Source: Silvibacterium bohemicum
GTDB lineage: Bacteria; Acidobacteriota; Terriglobia; Terriglobales; Acidobacteriaceae
Length of the DNA: 64,000 bases
Assembly: GCF_001006305.1 (NCBI RefSeq)
Contig: NZ_LBHJ01000002.1
Location: 332,029 to 396,028 of the forward strand
Direction of reading: 5' to 3'
Numbering within the stretch: the stretch's first letter is position 1; each line of letters opens with the position of its first letter. Below the pieces are notes generated by a model. That model was not told where the DNA came from, did no database searches, and worked only from the letters and a program-made list of their open reading frames with translations. A program made the translations under genes and the position numbers. Positions 18,184-26,762 of this stretch are shown here, one piece after another.

Positions 18184-20595
18184 GTGAACGCCGTACAATT
18201 TCAATTTCTTCACGGTCCTATTTATGGGCGCCTGCTTGGCGTCGTGATGGTGTGCGGAATAGCCGCAACTCCGCAGTTTGTGGCCGGCTTGTCAGCGTAC
18301 AATCAGACGCCCGCCTCATCACGCAATCAGTCCTCCATCCCGCTTCAGGCGGAGCTGAATCGTCGCGTAGAAGCGGCCAATGCCGCACAGAGCTCCCAGA
18401 ATGCGGTTGCCATTGCGCAGACTAATCGGCGGCTGATTCCAATCGCACTCCGGATGATGGCGCAGCTGCGAGCAGCGGAGCATGCGTACCCGCAGGCCGT
18501 GGAACTCTACCGGCAGTCGATCGAGCTCGAGGACAATCCAGAGACGCGTACCGAGATGGCGATCAGTGCGCTGCAGGCGCAGCAGCCCGACCTGGCAATC
18601 GAACAGGCAAAGAAGGCGCTGGCCGGCGATGCGCGGAGTTCGCGGACCTATCTGATTCTGGGGCAGGCCTATATCGACAAGCAGGATTTCCAGCAAGCTG
18701 CGGAAGTTTTGACGCAGGCCGCGGAGCAGAAGCCGGAAATCGAGACATACTATTCCCTGGCCATCTGCTGGCTCTCGACCAAGGACGCTGCCGGCAAGCG
18801 CAAAGCCGACGCGGTTTTCGAACAGATGAAAGAGTTGGCGGGCGACAGCGGCTCGCTGCATGTGCTCATGGGCCGCGCCTATCGCGATGCAGGCATGATG
18901 CCGGAGGCCGTTCGCGAGTTTCAGCGTGCTATCGAGCTCGATCCTTCGACGCCGCATGCCCATTATTTTCTGGGGCTGGCGCATCTGTCGTCGAACGAGT
19001 GGAAGCCCACTCCCGAAGTCGAGCCGGAGTTCGAGAAGGAAGTGCAGTATCATCCGAAGGATTTTCTGGCGAACTACATGCTCGGTTTCATGGCTTCGAG
19101 CGAGCGCCAGTACGCAGTCGCGGAGAAATATCTGAAGGCTGCGTCGGAGATCGATCCTACTTGGCCGGAGCCGTACCTGTTTATGGGGCTGAACGCTTAT
19201 GCGCAGGGCGATTCGAAAGCGGCAGAGCCTTTGCTGCGCAAGGCTGTCGAGCTGACTGGAACCGACGAAGCCCGCGGGACTTTCCAGATTCGCCGCGCTT
19301 ACGTCGACCTTGGCCGCATCCTTTTGGCGTCTGGGCGCGAGCAGGAGGCGGACTCCTTCATTGCGAAGGCCCGCGATCTGCAGAACAAAACCATGATCGA
19401 TAGCCAGCAACGGACTACTGCGATGTTCATGGCGCAGGCAGGCAGCAGCAGCGCGATGGCTGCAGTTGTGCCGCTCGACAAAAGGCAGGAGAATCAGGCC
19501 GCTCCCTTGGTGAAGGGCAGTGCCGATCCGTTCGCGCCCGTCGATGCAGCGGTGCTTCAGCAGGCGAAGCTGACGCCCGAGCAACTCGACGCGGTGAAGG
19601 AGCAGGACCAGGGACTTCGGCGCATTCTCGGACAAAGCCTCAGCGATCTGGCTACATCGGAGGCGATCCAGCGCGACTACGCATCTGCGTTGACGCACTA
19701 TCAGGAGGCGGAAAGGTGGAATCCGGATGTCTCCGATCTGGATAAGAACCTCGGTCAGAGTGCGTTTCGCGTCAAGAATTATCCCGAAGCGATTCGCGGC
19801 CTCTCACGCGCGGTCGCGCAGCAGCCGGATAGCAAGGCGCTTCGCGCCATGCTGGGCATGGCGTACTTCAATATCGATAAATATGGAGACGCCTCCACTG
19901 CCTTCTATCCTCTCGGTATTCCCGGCATGGAGGACGCGACCGTCGGCTATGCATGGGCTGCGTCTTTGGCCAAGACCGGCGATCTGCCGCACGCGTCTGA
20001 AGTATTGAGCCGCTATGAAAGCCAGAATCTGCCGCCAGACGCGATGCTATTGGCCGGGCAGCTGTGGATTGAGATCGGAGACTATGCCAAGGCGATTGAC
20101 GTGCTCCATCGCGCTGCAGCGGCGAATCCCTCGCTTCAGAAGGCTCATTACTACGCAGGTCTGGCGGATATCCGATGGGAGCACTGGAGCGATGCCCACA
20201 CAGAGTTCGAGGCAGAACTTGCGCTCACGCCGCGCGATCCCGATGCAACGTACGAGATGGGCTTTGTCGACCTGCAGGAGTCGAAAATCGATGATGCGGC
20301 GAAGTTGTTCGAACAGGTCGTCGCGGAACAACCCGATTATGCGAATGCTCAGTACGAGCTGGGAAAAATTCTGATCGATCGCGGGCAGCTGCGCGAAGCG
20401 GTGCCACACCTTGAGCGAGCAGCCCGCCTCATCCCCGACAAAGATTATGTTCACTACGAGCTGCAGGCCGCTTATCGCAAGGAGTCGCGAGTAGCCGACG
20501 CCGATCGCGAGCTGGCTGTGTATCAGGAGCTGAAGGCAAAGGCGCGGCCGCATCTTCCTCAAACTTCCGCGCAGGCTCCCACACAAAACCCATGA
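18184..20595 (+). CDS. TPR-repeat protein paired with CRTAC1
   Basis: This 803-residue protein consists almost wholly of tetratricopeptide repeats, for example AYPQAVELYRQSIELEDNPE near residue 100, MMPEAVREFQRAIELDPSTP near 240, and DDAAKLFEQVVAEQPDYANA followed by QYELGKILIDRGQLREAV near 705-735. The GTG at 18184 lacks a strong ribosome-binding site; an in-frame ATG at 18247 is an alternative. A short hydrophobic stretch near residues 15-35 (LLGVVMVCGIAATPQFVAG) suggests export. The stop overlaps the ATG of the CRTAC1 gene (ATGA), so the two are translationally coupled and probably form a complex. The exact start is uncertain. Confidence 0.85.
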   Translation: MNAVQFQFLHGPIYGRLLGVVMVCGIAATPQFVAGLSAYNQTPASSRNQSSIPLQAELNRRVEAANAAQSSQNAVAIAQTNRRLIPIALRMMAQLRAAEHAYPQAVELYRQSIELEDNPETRTEMAISALQAQQPDLAIEQAKKALAGDARSSRTYLILGQAYIDKQDFQQAAEVLTQAAEQKPEIETYYSLAICWLSTKDAAGKRKADAVFEQMKELAGDSGSLHVLMGRAYRDAGMMPEAVREFQRAIELDPSTPHAHYFLGLAHLSSNEWKPTPEVEPEFEKEVQYHPKDFLANYMLGFMASSERQYAVAEKYLKAASEIDPTWPEPYLFMGLNAYAQGDSKAAEPLLRKAVELTGTDEARGTFQIRRAYVDLGRILLASGREQEADSFIAKARDLQNKTMIDSQQRTTAMFMAQAGSSSAMAAVVPLDKRQENQAAPLVKGSADPFAPVDAAVLQQAKLTPEQLDAVKEQDQGLRRILGQSLSDLATSEAIQRDYASALTHYQEAERWNPDVSDLDKNLGQSAFRVKNYPEAIRGLSRAVAQQPDSKALRAMLGMAYFNIDKYGDASTAFYPLGIPGMEDATVGYAWAASLAKTGDLPHASEVLSRYESQNLPPDAMLLAGQLWIEIGDYAKAIDVLHRAAAANPSLQKAHYYAGLADIRWEHWSDAHTEFEAELALTPRDPDATYEMGFVDLQESKIDDAAKLFEQVVAEQPDYANAQYELGKILIDRGQLREAVPHLERAARLIPDKDYVHYELQAAYRKESRVADADRELAVYQELKAKARPHLPQTSAQAPTQNP

Positions 20596-22406
20596 ACCTG
20601 ATTTTCGATCTAATTCGCAGCCGCGGTCGAAGTGCTGCATGGCTGGCAGCTCTGTTTTGCGCAAGCCTGCTTCCTGCGCAGGAGGGACATCCTCCGCCCG
20701 CACCGCCACCACCGGGAGCAAAGGCCGCCAAGTGCAGCGGTCGCACGATTCCGCAGCTTGAAGACATCACGAGCAAAACCGGAATTACTTTTACGCACGC
20801 CTCCGATCCATCCAAACGATACATCGCCGAGTCAATGAGCGGCGGCGTCATCCTGCTGGACTACGATCGCGATGGCTGGCTGGATATCTATTTCACGAAT
20901 GCGCCGACGGTGGCCATAGCCATCCAGGACCCGAAAAACTTAGGTGGTGAAAAGAGCCTCGGCGCGCTCTATCGTAACAATCACGATGGCACTTTCACCG
21001 ATGTCACGCATAAGGCCGGCCTGACGAAGCCATGCTTCGCCATGGGCGGCGCGGTTGGAGACTACAACAACGACGGCTGGCCGGATATCTACGAGACCTG
21101 TCTTGGCGGGAATGTCCTCTACCGCAACAACGGAGACGGCACCTTCAGCGATGTGACAGCGAAGGCTGGAGTGTCGGATGGCCGATGGTCGACAGGCGCT
21201 TCGTTCGGCGACTACGATGGCGACGGATTTGTCGATCTGATGGTTACAAATTACGTCGACTTCCATTTGAATGACATGCCCGGCTTCGGCAGCGCGCCCA
21301 ACTGCAAGTATCGTGGTATCGACGTGCAGTGCGGCCCGCGCGGGCTGCGCGGCGCCGGAGACTCGCTCTTTCATAACAATGGCGACGGCACATTTACCGA
21401 TGTCTCGAAGGCCGCGGGCGTCAACGATCCCGACGGCTACTACGGCATGAGTGTTATCTGGGCGGATTTCAACAATACGGGCCGCCCCGACATCTATGTT
21501 GCCAACGATTCCACGCCGAAGTTCCTCTACAAAAATATGGGCGACGGCAAGTTCAAGGATATCGGCCTGCAATCGGGCACAGCGGTCAGCGAAGACGGCT
21601 CGGAGCAGGCTTCAATGGGAGTTGCGATTGGCGATTATCTGCATAACGGACGGCCATCGCTGTACGTAACGAACTTCTCCGATGAGAACGATCTTCTCTA
21701 TCGCAACGATGGCGACTGGAACTTCACCGAAGTGTCCTATCCGGCGGGCGTGGCGCTGCCTTCGCTGCCTTTCGTGAAATGGGGAACGGCCTTTGTCGAC
21801 CTCGATAACGATGGCTGGCTCGATCTCATCACCGTCGATGGTCATGTATATCCGCAGGTGGATACGCTGCCTTCAGGCGCGGGATATCGCGAGCCGAAGC
21901 TTTTGCAGATGAACCAGCAGGATGGAAGCTTCTGCGACGCGAGCGATCAGGCCGGGCCTGCTCTGAGTGAGAAGCGGGTATCGCGCGGTCTCGCGGTCGG
22001 CGATCTCTTCAATGACGGAAACATGGATGTAGTGGTCGGAGACATCGACGGCAGCCCGATGATCCTGAAGAATCACGGTATCCCCGGCAATCATTGGGTG
22101 AGTTTGGAACTCGCCGGAGTGAAGAGCAACCGTCTCGCTCTGAATGCTCGTGTGAAGATTGTTTCCGGCGGCGTCACGCAGACGGATGAAGTTCACAGCG
22201 GCGGCAGTTATCTTTCGCAGAACGATCTGCGCCTGCACTTCGGGCTAGGGGCCGCGACCAAGATCGATACCGTGGAAGTTCGCTGGCCCTCGGGCAAGAT
22301 CGATTCGTTCACGAATCTTGCAGCCGATCATTTCTATGCGGTTCTGGAAGGCCGGGGCATCGTACCGGCGGATAAGATCCGCCCGTCTGTGGCTGCGCAC
22401 CGTTAG
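20592..22406 (+). CDS. CRTAC1 family protein: FG-GAP/VCBS repeats with ASPIC/UnbV domain
   Basis: This 604-residue exported protein (hydrophobic N-terminus SAAWLAALFCASLLPAQEG) has repeats with calcium-loop patterns: LDYDRDGWLDIYFTN, GDYNNDGWPDIYETC, GDYDGDGFVDLMVTN, ADFNNTGRPDIYV, GDYLHNGRPSLYV, VDLDNDGWLDLITV and GDLFNDGNMDVVV. Two of the loops have substituted ligands (NNTG and LHNG). A Cys pair (PNCKYRGIDVQCGPRG) sits mid-protein. The C-terminal ASPIC/UnbV domain ends near VEVRWPSGKIDSFTNL. It shares architecture with the CRTAC1 gene at 10882 but uses a Sec-like rather than a Tat-like signal. The 4-base overlap with the TPR gene indicates one operon. The ligand is unknown. Confidence 0.88.
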   Translation: MNLIFDLIRSRGRSAAWLAALFCASLLPAQEGHPPPAPPPPGAKAAKCSGRTIPQLEDITSKTGITFTHASDPSKRYIAESMSGGVILLDYDRDGWLDIYFTNAPTVAIAIQDPKNLGGEKSLGALYRNNHDGTFTDVTHKAGLTKPCFAMGGAVGDYNNDGWPDIYETCLGGNVLYRNNGDGTFSDVTAKAGVSDGRWSTGASFGDYDGDGFVDLMVTNYVDFHLNDMPGFGSAPNCKYRGIDVQCGPRGLRGAGDSLFHNNGDGTFTDVSKAAGVNDPDGYYGMSVIWADFNNTGRPDIYVANDSTPKFLYKNMGDGKFKDIGLQSGTAVSEDGSEQASMGVAIGDYLHNGRPSLYVTNFSDENDLLYRNDGDWNFTEVSYPAGVALPSLPFVKWGTAFVDLDNDGWLDLITVDGHVYPQVDTLPSGAGYREPKLLQMNQQDGSFCDASDQAGPALSEKRVSRGLAVGDLFNDGNMDVVVGDIDGSPMILKNHGIPGNHWVSLELAGVKSNRLALNARVKIVSGGVTQTDEVHSGGSYLSQNDLRLHFGLGAATKIDTVEVRWPSGKIDSFTNLAADHFYAVLEGRGIVPADKIRPSVAAHR

Positions 22407-22481
22407 TTCTGTTTGTGGATCTCCATGCGGCCGGCGCGATGCGATAGACATTAGTATCGATATTTATGGGGAGTTGCTGGA

Positions 22482-23207
22482 TTGACAGTCTCGTCCGATG
22501 AGCCGCTTTTCGGGGTAGTGTGGCGTGCTCTCGCGACCGAGCATGCCAGCCTGGCCATCGCTGCTCCTTTGGCCCGGCGCTATCCAGCCGATGTCGTTCC
22601 TTTCGCAGCATTGCTCGAATACCGAGAGGACGCTCTGGCCCAACTGCGCGAGTTGATGTTGCCCGGAGAAGAGACATATGTAGGCTGGAGCGAGATCGCC
22701 GGCGTAGAGTTTCCCGCGTGCCAAGGAATCGAAGTCCTGTTCGATATCAATGCGCTGCAGATGGTTCCTTCACAATCCTCCGCTACTGTTGCAGTGGAGG
22801 ACAAAGCCGCACCTCCGGTCATCATGCCTCTCAACGCAGAGAACGCCGCCGAGATGGTTGAACTCACGGATGTGGCCTTCCCGGGCTTTTTCCGGCCGCG
22901 AACCTATGTGATGGGCAGCTATTGGGGAATCAGAGCGGAGGGGAAACTGGTTGCGATGGCGGGGGAACGCCTGGCTGTGCCCGGAATGCGGGAGATCAGT
23001 GCGGTATGTACGCGTCCAGGACATACAGGACGGGGATACGCGGCACATCTGATTCGTCATCTGCTCCACGAACATGCGGCCGCCGGATTGGAGAGCTTTC
23101 TGCACGTCGCCGAAACGAATCATCGCGCGATTGCGCTCTATGAACGCCTTGGCTTTGTCATGGTGGGAGCGACACGATGCACGCGTATTCGACGCTCCGC
23201 CACTTAA
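22482..23207 (+). CDS. GNAT-family N-acetyltransferase
   Basis: The protein has 241 residues. The C-terminal half holds the GNAT acetyl-CoA binding core: ISAVCTRPGHTGRGYAAHLI near residue 170 corresponds to motif A (RxxGxG/A type), and HVAETNHRAIALYERLGF near residue 210 to motif B. The N-terminal half is a less conserved region of about 120 residues, as in FR47-like acetyltransferases. The start appears to be TTG at 22482, with GGGGAG upstream; no better ATG lies in frame before the conserved region. The acetyl acceptor is unknown. It follows the CRTAC1 gene by 75 bases on the same strand but looks functionally unrelated. Confidence 0.85.
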   Translation: MTVSSDEPLFGVVWRALATEHASLAIAAPLARRYPADVVPFAALLEYREDALAQLRELMLPGEETYVGWSEIAGVEFPACQGIEVLFDINALQMVPSQSSATVAVEDKAAPPVIMPLNAENAAEMVELTDVAFPGFFRPRTYVMGSYWGIRAEGKLVAMAGERLAVPGMREISAVCTRPGHTGRGYAAHLIRHLLHEHAAAGLESFLHVAETNHRAIALYERLGFVMVGATRCTRIRRSAT

Positions 23208-23407
23208 ATGCGTTCCAGAGTGAGGGGGCAGGCTGGCCATCGAAATACTTTCGCAGAGCGGCCAGGAACGGCTCATTCTCCTTCGCTAAAGAATACGTGG
23301 TTCGCCAGCTCAGACAGTTTGATGCCTGGCGATTCATCGGGTATTCGCAACTTTTTTCTTTGATATGGCGTAATGATGAATCAAGACTTGTCTTTCGGGA
23401 GAAAACC

Positions 23408-24184
23408 ATGCTGCGAAAGGTAGTACTTCGATATTCCAATTTGATTCTTTGTCTGGGCATCACCTTCCTTGGAGCAGCAGCACTCGCTCAGGCTGAACAA
23501 TCGCAACAGCTCGGGCAGCAAACTGCCTCCGCGGATACCATGCCGGGGATGGCGGGCATGGGCGGTCATATGTATTTGACCGCGCTGCAGCCGCTGAAGC
23601 CGGGCGACCAGCAGAAGGCGGATGCGGTTGTCGCTGCCGCCAAAGAAGCCATGGCTCCTTATCAGGACTACAAGAAGGCGCTGGCTGAGGGATACGAAAT
23701 CTTCCTGCCCGATGTGCCGCAGGCCCAATACCATTTCACGAGGTACGACTATGGCCGCGAGGCATGGTCGCACTTCGATGCCTCAAAGCCGACGTCGCTG
23801 CTTTATACCAAGACCGCAGATGGCGGCTACAAGCTGGTGGGCGCGATGTATACCGACCGCGTGTCTGCTCCGGAGTCGGAGTTGAACGAACGCATTCCGC
23901 TCAGCGTAGCACGCTGGCATCAGCACATCAATTTCTGCAAAGCTCCGGCGGGACGAAAGGCTGAGTACTTCGGGTCCGATGCGAAGTTTGGCCTGATGGG
24001 ATCGATTACTACAAAGGAAGCCTGCGAGGCGGCAGGCGGAGAGTTTCGTCCCCACCTCTTCGGATGGATGGTTCACGTTTATCCCTATGAGACCGATCCG
24101 AAGAAGATCTGGTCGGTAGATGACGATGACCAGGGCCATGACAATATGGACCATTCCGCGATGCCGGGTATGAAGGCCAATTGA
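23408..24184 (+). CDS. Secreted Met/His-rich protein of unknown function
   Basis: I choose the ATG at 23408 because it gives a signal peptide (LILCLGITFLGAAALAQA); the frame is open further upstream but without signal features. The mature protein of about 230 residues begins with MPGMAGMGGHM and ends with HDNMDHSAMPGM, so Met/His-rich motifs flank a globular core containing YEIFLPDVPQAQYHFTRYDY, RWHQHINFCKAP and FGWMVHVYPYE. Such Met/His clusters often bind copper or silver ions, which suggests a periplasmic metal-related role, but no characterised family is recognised. It is followed after 74 bases by an exported peptidase gene. Function is unknown. Confidence 0.75.
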   Translation: MLRKVVLRYSNLILCLGITFLGAAALAQAEQSQQLGQQTASADTMPGMAGMGGHMYLTALQPLKPGDQQKADAVVAAAKEAMAPYQDYKKALAEGYEIFLPDVPQAQYHFTRYDYGREAWSHFDASKPTSLLYTKTADGGYKLVGAMYTDRVSAPESELNERIPLSVARWHQHINFCKAPAGRKAEYFGSDAKFGLMGSITTKEACEAAGGEFRPHLFGWMVHVYPYETDPKKIWSVDDDDQGHDNMDHSAMPGMKAN

Positions 24185-24258
24185 GCTTTCCCACGACAAT
24201 CGAGTAGGCTCTCGAAATCCCTTAGGGGCATAGGCCAGTCGAGATATGATGCGGCTAC

Positions 24259-25557
24259 ATGACTACGACACGCCGTTCCTTTCTGGCCGGCGCCGCTCCG
24301 GCTGCGCTGATTCCTGCTCTCTCTGGAAGACTTCATGCGCAGGAAGCAACCGGTACTGCGGCCAATTCGCTTCCTCCCGCCATTGCTGCGTTGAAAGACC
24401 GCCGCTCGGAGGCGAAGCCGATCACCAGCGCGGAACGTGAAGAGCGCATCGCGCGAGCCCGCGAGCTGATGGAGAAGAACGGCATGGCGGCGATCTGCCT
24501 GGCCGGAGGCGCCACGCTCAACTACTTCTGCGGCGTTCGCTGGGGCAACAGTGAGCGGCTGACGGTGGTGGTGATCCCGGTAAAGGGACAGCCCTACGGC
24601 GTCTGCCCGGCATTTGAAGAAGAGCGCTTGCAGGAGAGGCTGGCGTTGGTTCCAGCCATGGCGCAGACGCGGCTCTACACGTGGCAGGAAGACGAGAGTC
24701 CCTATGAGCGCGTGGCTCACGGACTCAAGGATCTGGGCCTTACGAGTGGAACGGTCGGCATCGAGGAAACGATGCCTTATGTCTTCGCCGAGGGCATCGG
24801 CCGAGCCCTGCCTCAAGCCAAATTAGTGAACGCGCGTCCGGTCACGGTCGGCTGCCGCAGCATCAAGTCATCAGCAGAGTTGGCGCTCATGCAGTTCGCG
24901 AACTCTGTCACGCTGCAGGTATACGAAGCTGCCTGGCGCTCGGGGCATCCCGGCATGTCGACGCACGATTTCTCCGCGTTGATCGGCTCGGCTTACGAGC
25001 GAGTGGGCTTTCCCGGTGACGCGAGTTGCGAGACGGGAGAGTATTCAGCGCTGCCTCATGGTTCGATCAAACCGCAGACGATTCGCGAGGGAGCGATCGT
25101 GCTCATCGACGACGGCTGCACGGTGGAAGGGTATCAGTCGGACATCAGCCGCACCTTTGTCTACGGCAAGCCATCGGACAAGATGCGGCAGGTCTTCGAT
25201 ATCGTGCATCGTGCGCAGGCGCGCGCTCTCGCAACCGCGCGCCCCGGCGTTCCCTGCGAAGCTGTTGACGCCGCCGCGCGCAAGGTGATCACCGACGCGG
25301 GATATGGTCCGGACTATGCGCACTTCACGCATCGCGTGGGGCATGGCATCGGCATGGATGGCCACGAATGGCCGTATTTGGTGCGCGGAAACACGCTTCC
25401 CCTGGCGGCGAATATGACGTTTTCCGATGAGCCCGGCATTTATATCCGCGGAGAGTTCGGCATTCGCCTGGAAGACGACATGTACATCACCGAAGACGGA
25501 GCGAAGCTCTTTACCGGTCCCAGCCTTTCACTCGAAGAGCCCTTCACCCAGGGTTGA
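24259..25557 (+). CDS. Exported M24 metallopeptidase (Xaa-Pro dipeptidase-like), Tat signal
   Basis: This 432-residue protein starts MTTTRRSFLAGAAPAALI, a textbook twin-arginine signal. The N-terminal creatinase-like domain is followed by the pita-bread catalytic domain with all five metal ligands in place: Asp residues in LIDDGCTVEGYQSDISRTF, His in HRVGHGIGMDGHEWPYL, Glu in SDEPGIYI and Glu in GIRLEDDMYI. It should cleave the N-terminal residue from X-Pro peptides outside the cytoplasm. Folding before Tat export fits a metal-loaded enzyme. The nicotinamidase gene follows after 67 bases. Aminopeptidase versus dipeptidase activity cannot be decided from sequence. Confidence 0.9.
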   Translation: MTTTRRSFLAGAAPAALIPALSGRLHAQEATGTAANSLPPAIAALKDRRSEAKPITSAEREERIARARELMEKNGMAAICLAGGATLNYFCGVRWGNSERLTVVVIPVKGQPYGVCPAFEEERLQERLALVPAMAQTRLYTWQEDESPYERVAHGLKDLGLTSGTVGIEETMPYVFAEGIGRALPQAKLVNARPVTVGCRSIKSSAELALMQFANSVTLQVYEAAWRSGHPGMSTHDFSALIGSAYERVGFPGDASCETGEYSALPHGSIKPQTIREGAIVLIDDGCTVEGYQSDISRTFVYGKPSDKMRQVFDIVHRAQARALATARPGVPCEAVDAAARKVITDAGYGPDYAHFTHRVGHGIGMDGHEWPYLVRGNTLPLAANMTFSDEPGIYIRGEFGIRLEDDMYITEDGAKLFTGPSLSLEEPFTQG

Positions 25558-25562
25558 TTGCG

Positions 25563-25597
25563 GCTCGTCGAGATTGCGCCGCGAATTCTCGACGAGC
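25563..25597 (+). promoter_or_regulatory. Hairpin between the M24 peptidase and pncA
   Basis: GCTCGTCGAGA (25563-25573) pairs with TCTCGACGAGC (25587-25597), a perfect 11-pair stem with a 13-base loop. It ends 27 bases before the pncA start and lacks a T-run, so it is a weak terminator candidate or an mRNA structure that separates the two genes. Confidence 0.45.
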
Positions 25598-25624
25598 GGA
25601 GCCTGCAACCCGCACTATGGAAGC

Positions 25625-26257
25625 ATGCAGATTACTTCCGAAGATGTGCTGGTCGTCGTTGATGTGCAGAATGACTTTTGCCCGGGCGGTGCGCTTGCCG
25701 TTCCTGGAGGCGATGCGGTCATCGATGTGATTCATCGCGCGGCACGCAAGTTCGAGCACGTTGTTCTCACCCAGGATTGGCATCCACGCGGGCATTGCTC
25801 TTTTGCCAGCCGTTATCCTGGTCACGCGCCGCTCGAGACCATCGACCTTCCCTATGGAAGGCAGGTTCTCTGGACCGACCATTGCGTTCAGGGGACGAAG
25901 GGCGCCGACTTCCATCCTGCTCTGCACCTGCCGCAAGCTGAGTTGATTCTGCGCAAGGGATTTCACGTCGGCATCGATTCGTACTCCGCGTTCTTCGAGA
26001 ACGATCGTGCGACTGCGACCGGGCTCGGAGGCTACCTGCGTGAGCGTGGTTTGAAGCGGGCATTTTTTGCGGGACTGGCCTATGACTTCTGCGTGGGCTA
26101 TTCGGCGCTCGATGCGAGACGTCTGGGCTTTCCCGCCACGATTTTGCGGGATGGCTGCAAGGCGATCGATACCGATGGCTCAGTGGTACGAATCGAGCGG
26201 GAGTTTTCTGCGGCCGGAGTCATTCTTGCTGAAGAGGCGACCCTGCAAACTACCTAG
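25625..26257 (+). CDS. pncA: Nicotinamidase
   Basis: I choose the ATG at 25625, where the conserved domain begins (MQITSEDVLVVVDVQNDFCP). The 210-residue isochorismatase-fold enzyme hydrolyses nicotinamide to nicotinate for NAD salvage. The catalytic triad is visible: Asp in DVQNDF (residue 15), Lys in LILRKGF (about 112) and Cys in GLAYDFCVGYSALDARRLG (about 154). The metal-site motif TQDWHPRGHCSF is present (about 50-61), and the family motif TDHCVQGTKGADFHP matches. The length is normal. It lies downstream of the M24 peptidase with a hairpin between them and is followed by a 505-base gene-poor stretch. Confidence 0.93.
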   Translation: MQITSEDVLVVVDVQNDFCPGGALAVPGGDAVIDVIHRAARKFEHVVLTQDWHPRGHCSFASRYPGHAPLETIDLPYGRQVLWTDHCVQGTKGADFHPALHLPQAELILRKGFHVGIDSYSAFFENDRATATGLGGYLRERGLKRAFFAGLAYDFCVGYSALDARRLGFPATILRDGCKAIDTDGSVVRIEREFSAAGVILAEEATLQTT

Positions 26258-26762
26258 TTGTAGACGCGCAACTACATCGGCGAACTACATGGGCGTACTG
26301 CGAGTCGTTGTCTGACTTAGATAGTTTTCGCCCGTTAGTTACTGGTGTAACGAAGAACCTGCCGCAACGTGGATCTTTCGAGGGTTACCTTTCGGTGGCT
26401 TGATTTGAGTATCGTATTCGGGGCCCATTTTCCTTGACTTGATTTCGATGCAGCGGTTACGCTTTACCGTCGAAGTGGCAGGGAACCTCTGGACATCCTC
26501 GTTGCATTTATCCCTGTCATCAAGATCATTTTTCTTATTCTTGTGTCCTTCGGGAGATTCGCTATTTGTAGCTTTTCCCAATAGGAAAGCTGCGTCGGGC
26601 ATCCCGCTGCGGTCTACATCTGTAGGAAAGATGATCTGCCCCCATAGCTAACGTTTCGTCCCCCCGTATACATTCGAGCGCGGCTTAGATTTGTGGCTTA
26701 GCTCCGCTTCCGGCTCTAGATTGGCGTCTTGCCTTGCGGCGAGACTCCAAAAGGAAACCATT
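26258..26762. other. Gene-poor region (505 bases)
   Basis: GC is lower here than in neighbouring genes. It starts with short repeats: AACTAC three times, including two tandem 13-base units at 26270-26282 and 26283-26295 that differ at one base. A minus-strand frame at 26339-26602 (87 codons) is open but has no recognisable domain or convincing ribosome-binding site, so I leave it uncalled. The promoter of the lectin-like gene should lie near the right end. Confidence 0.4.

Noticed and set aside
26339..26602. Minus-strand 87-codon frame in the gene-poor spacer
   Set aside because: No recognisable domain, no convincing ribosome-binding site and an overlapping plus-strand frame; not enough to call.
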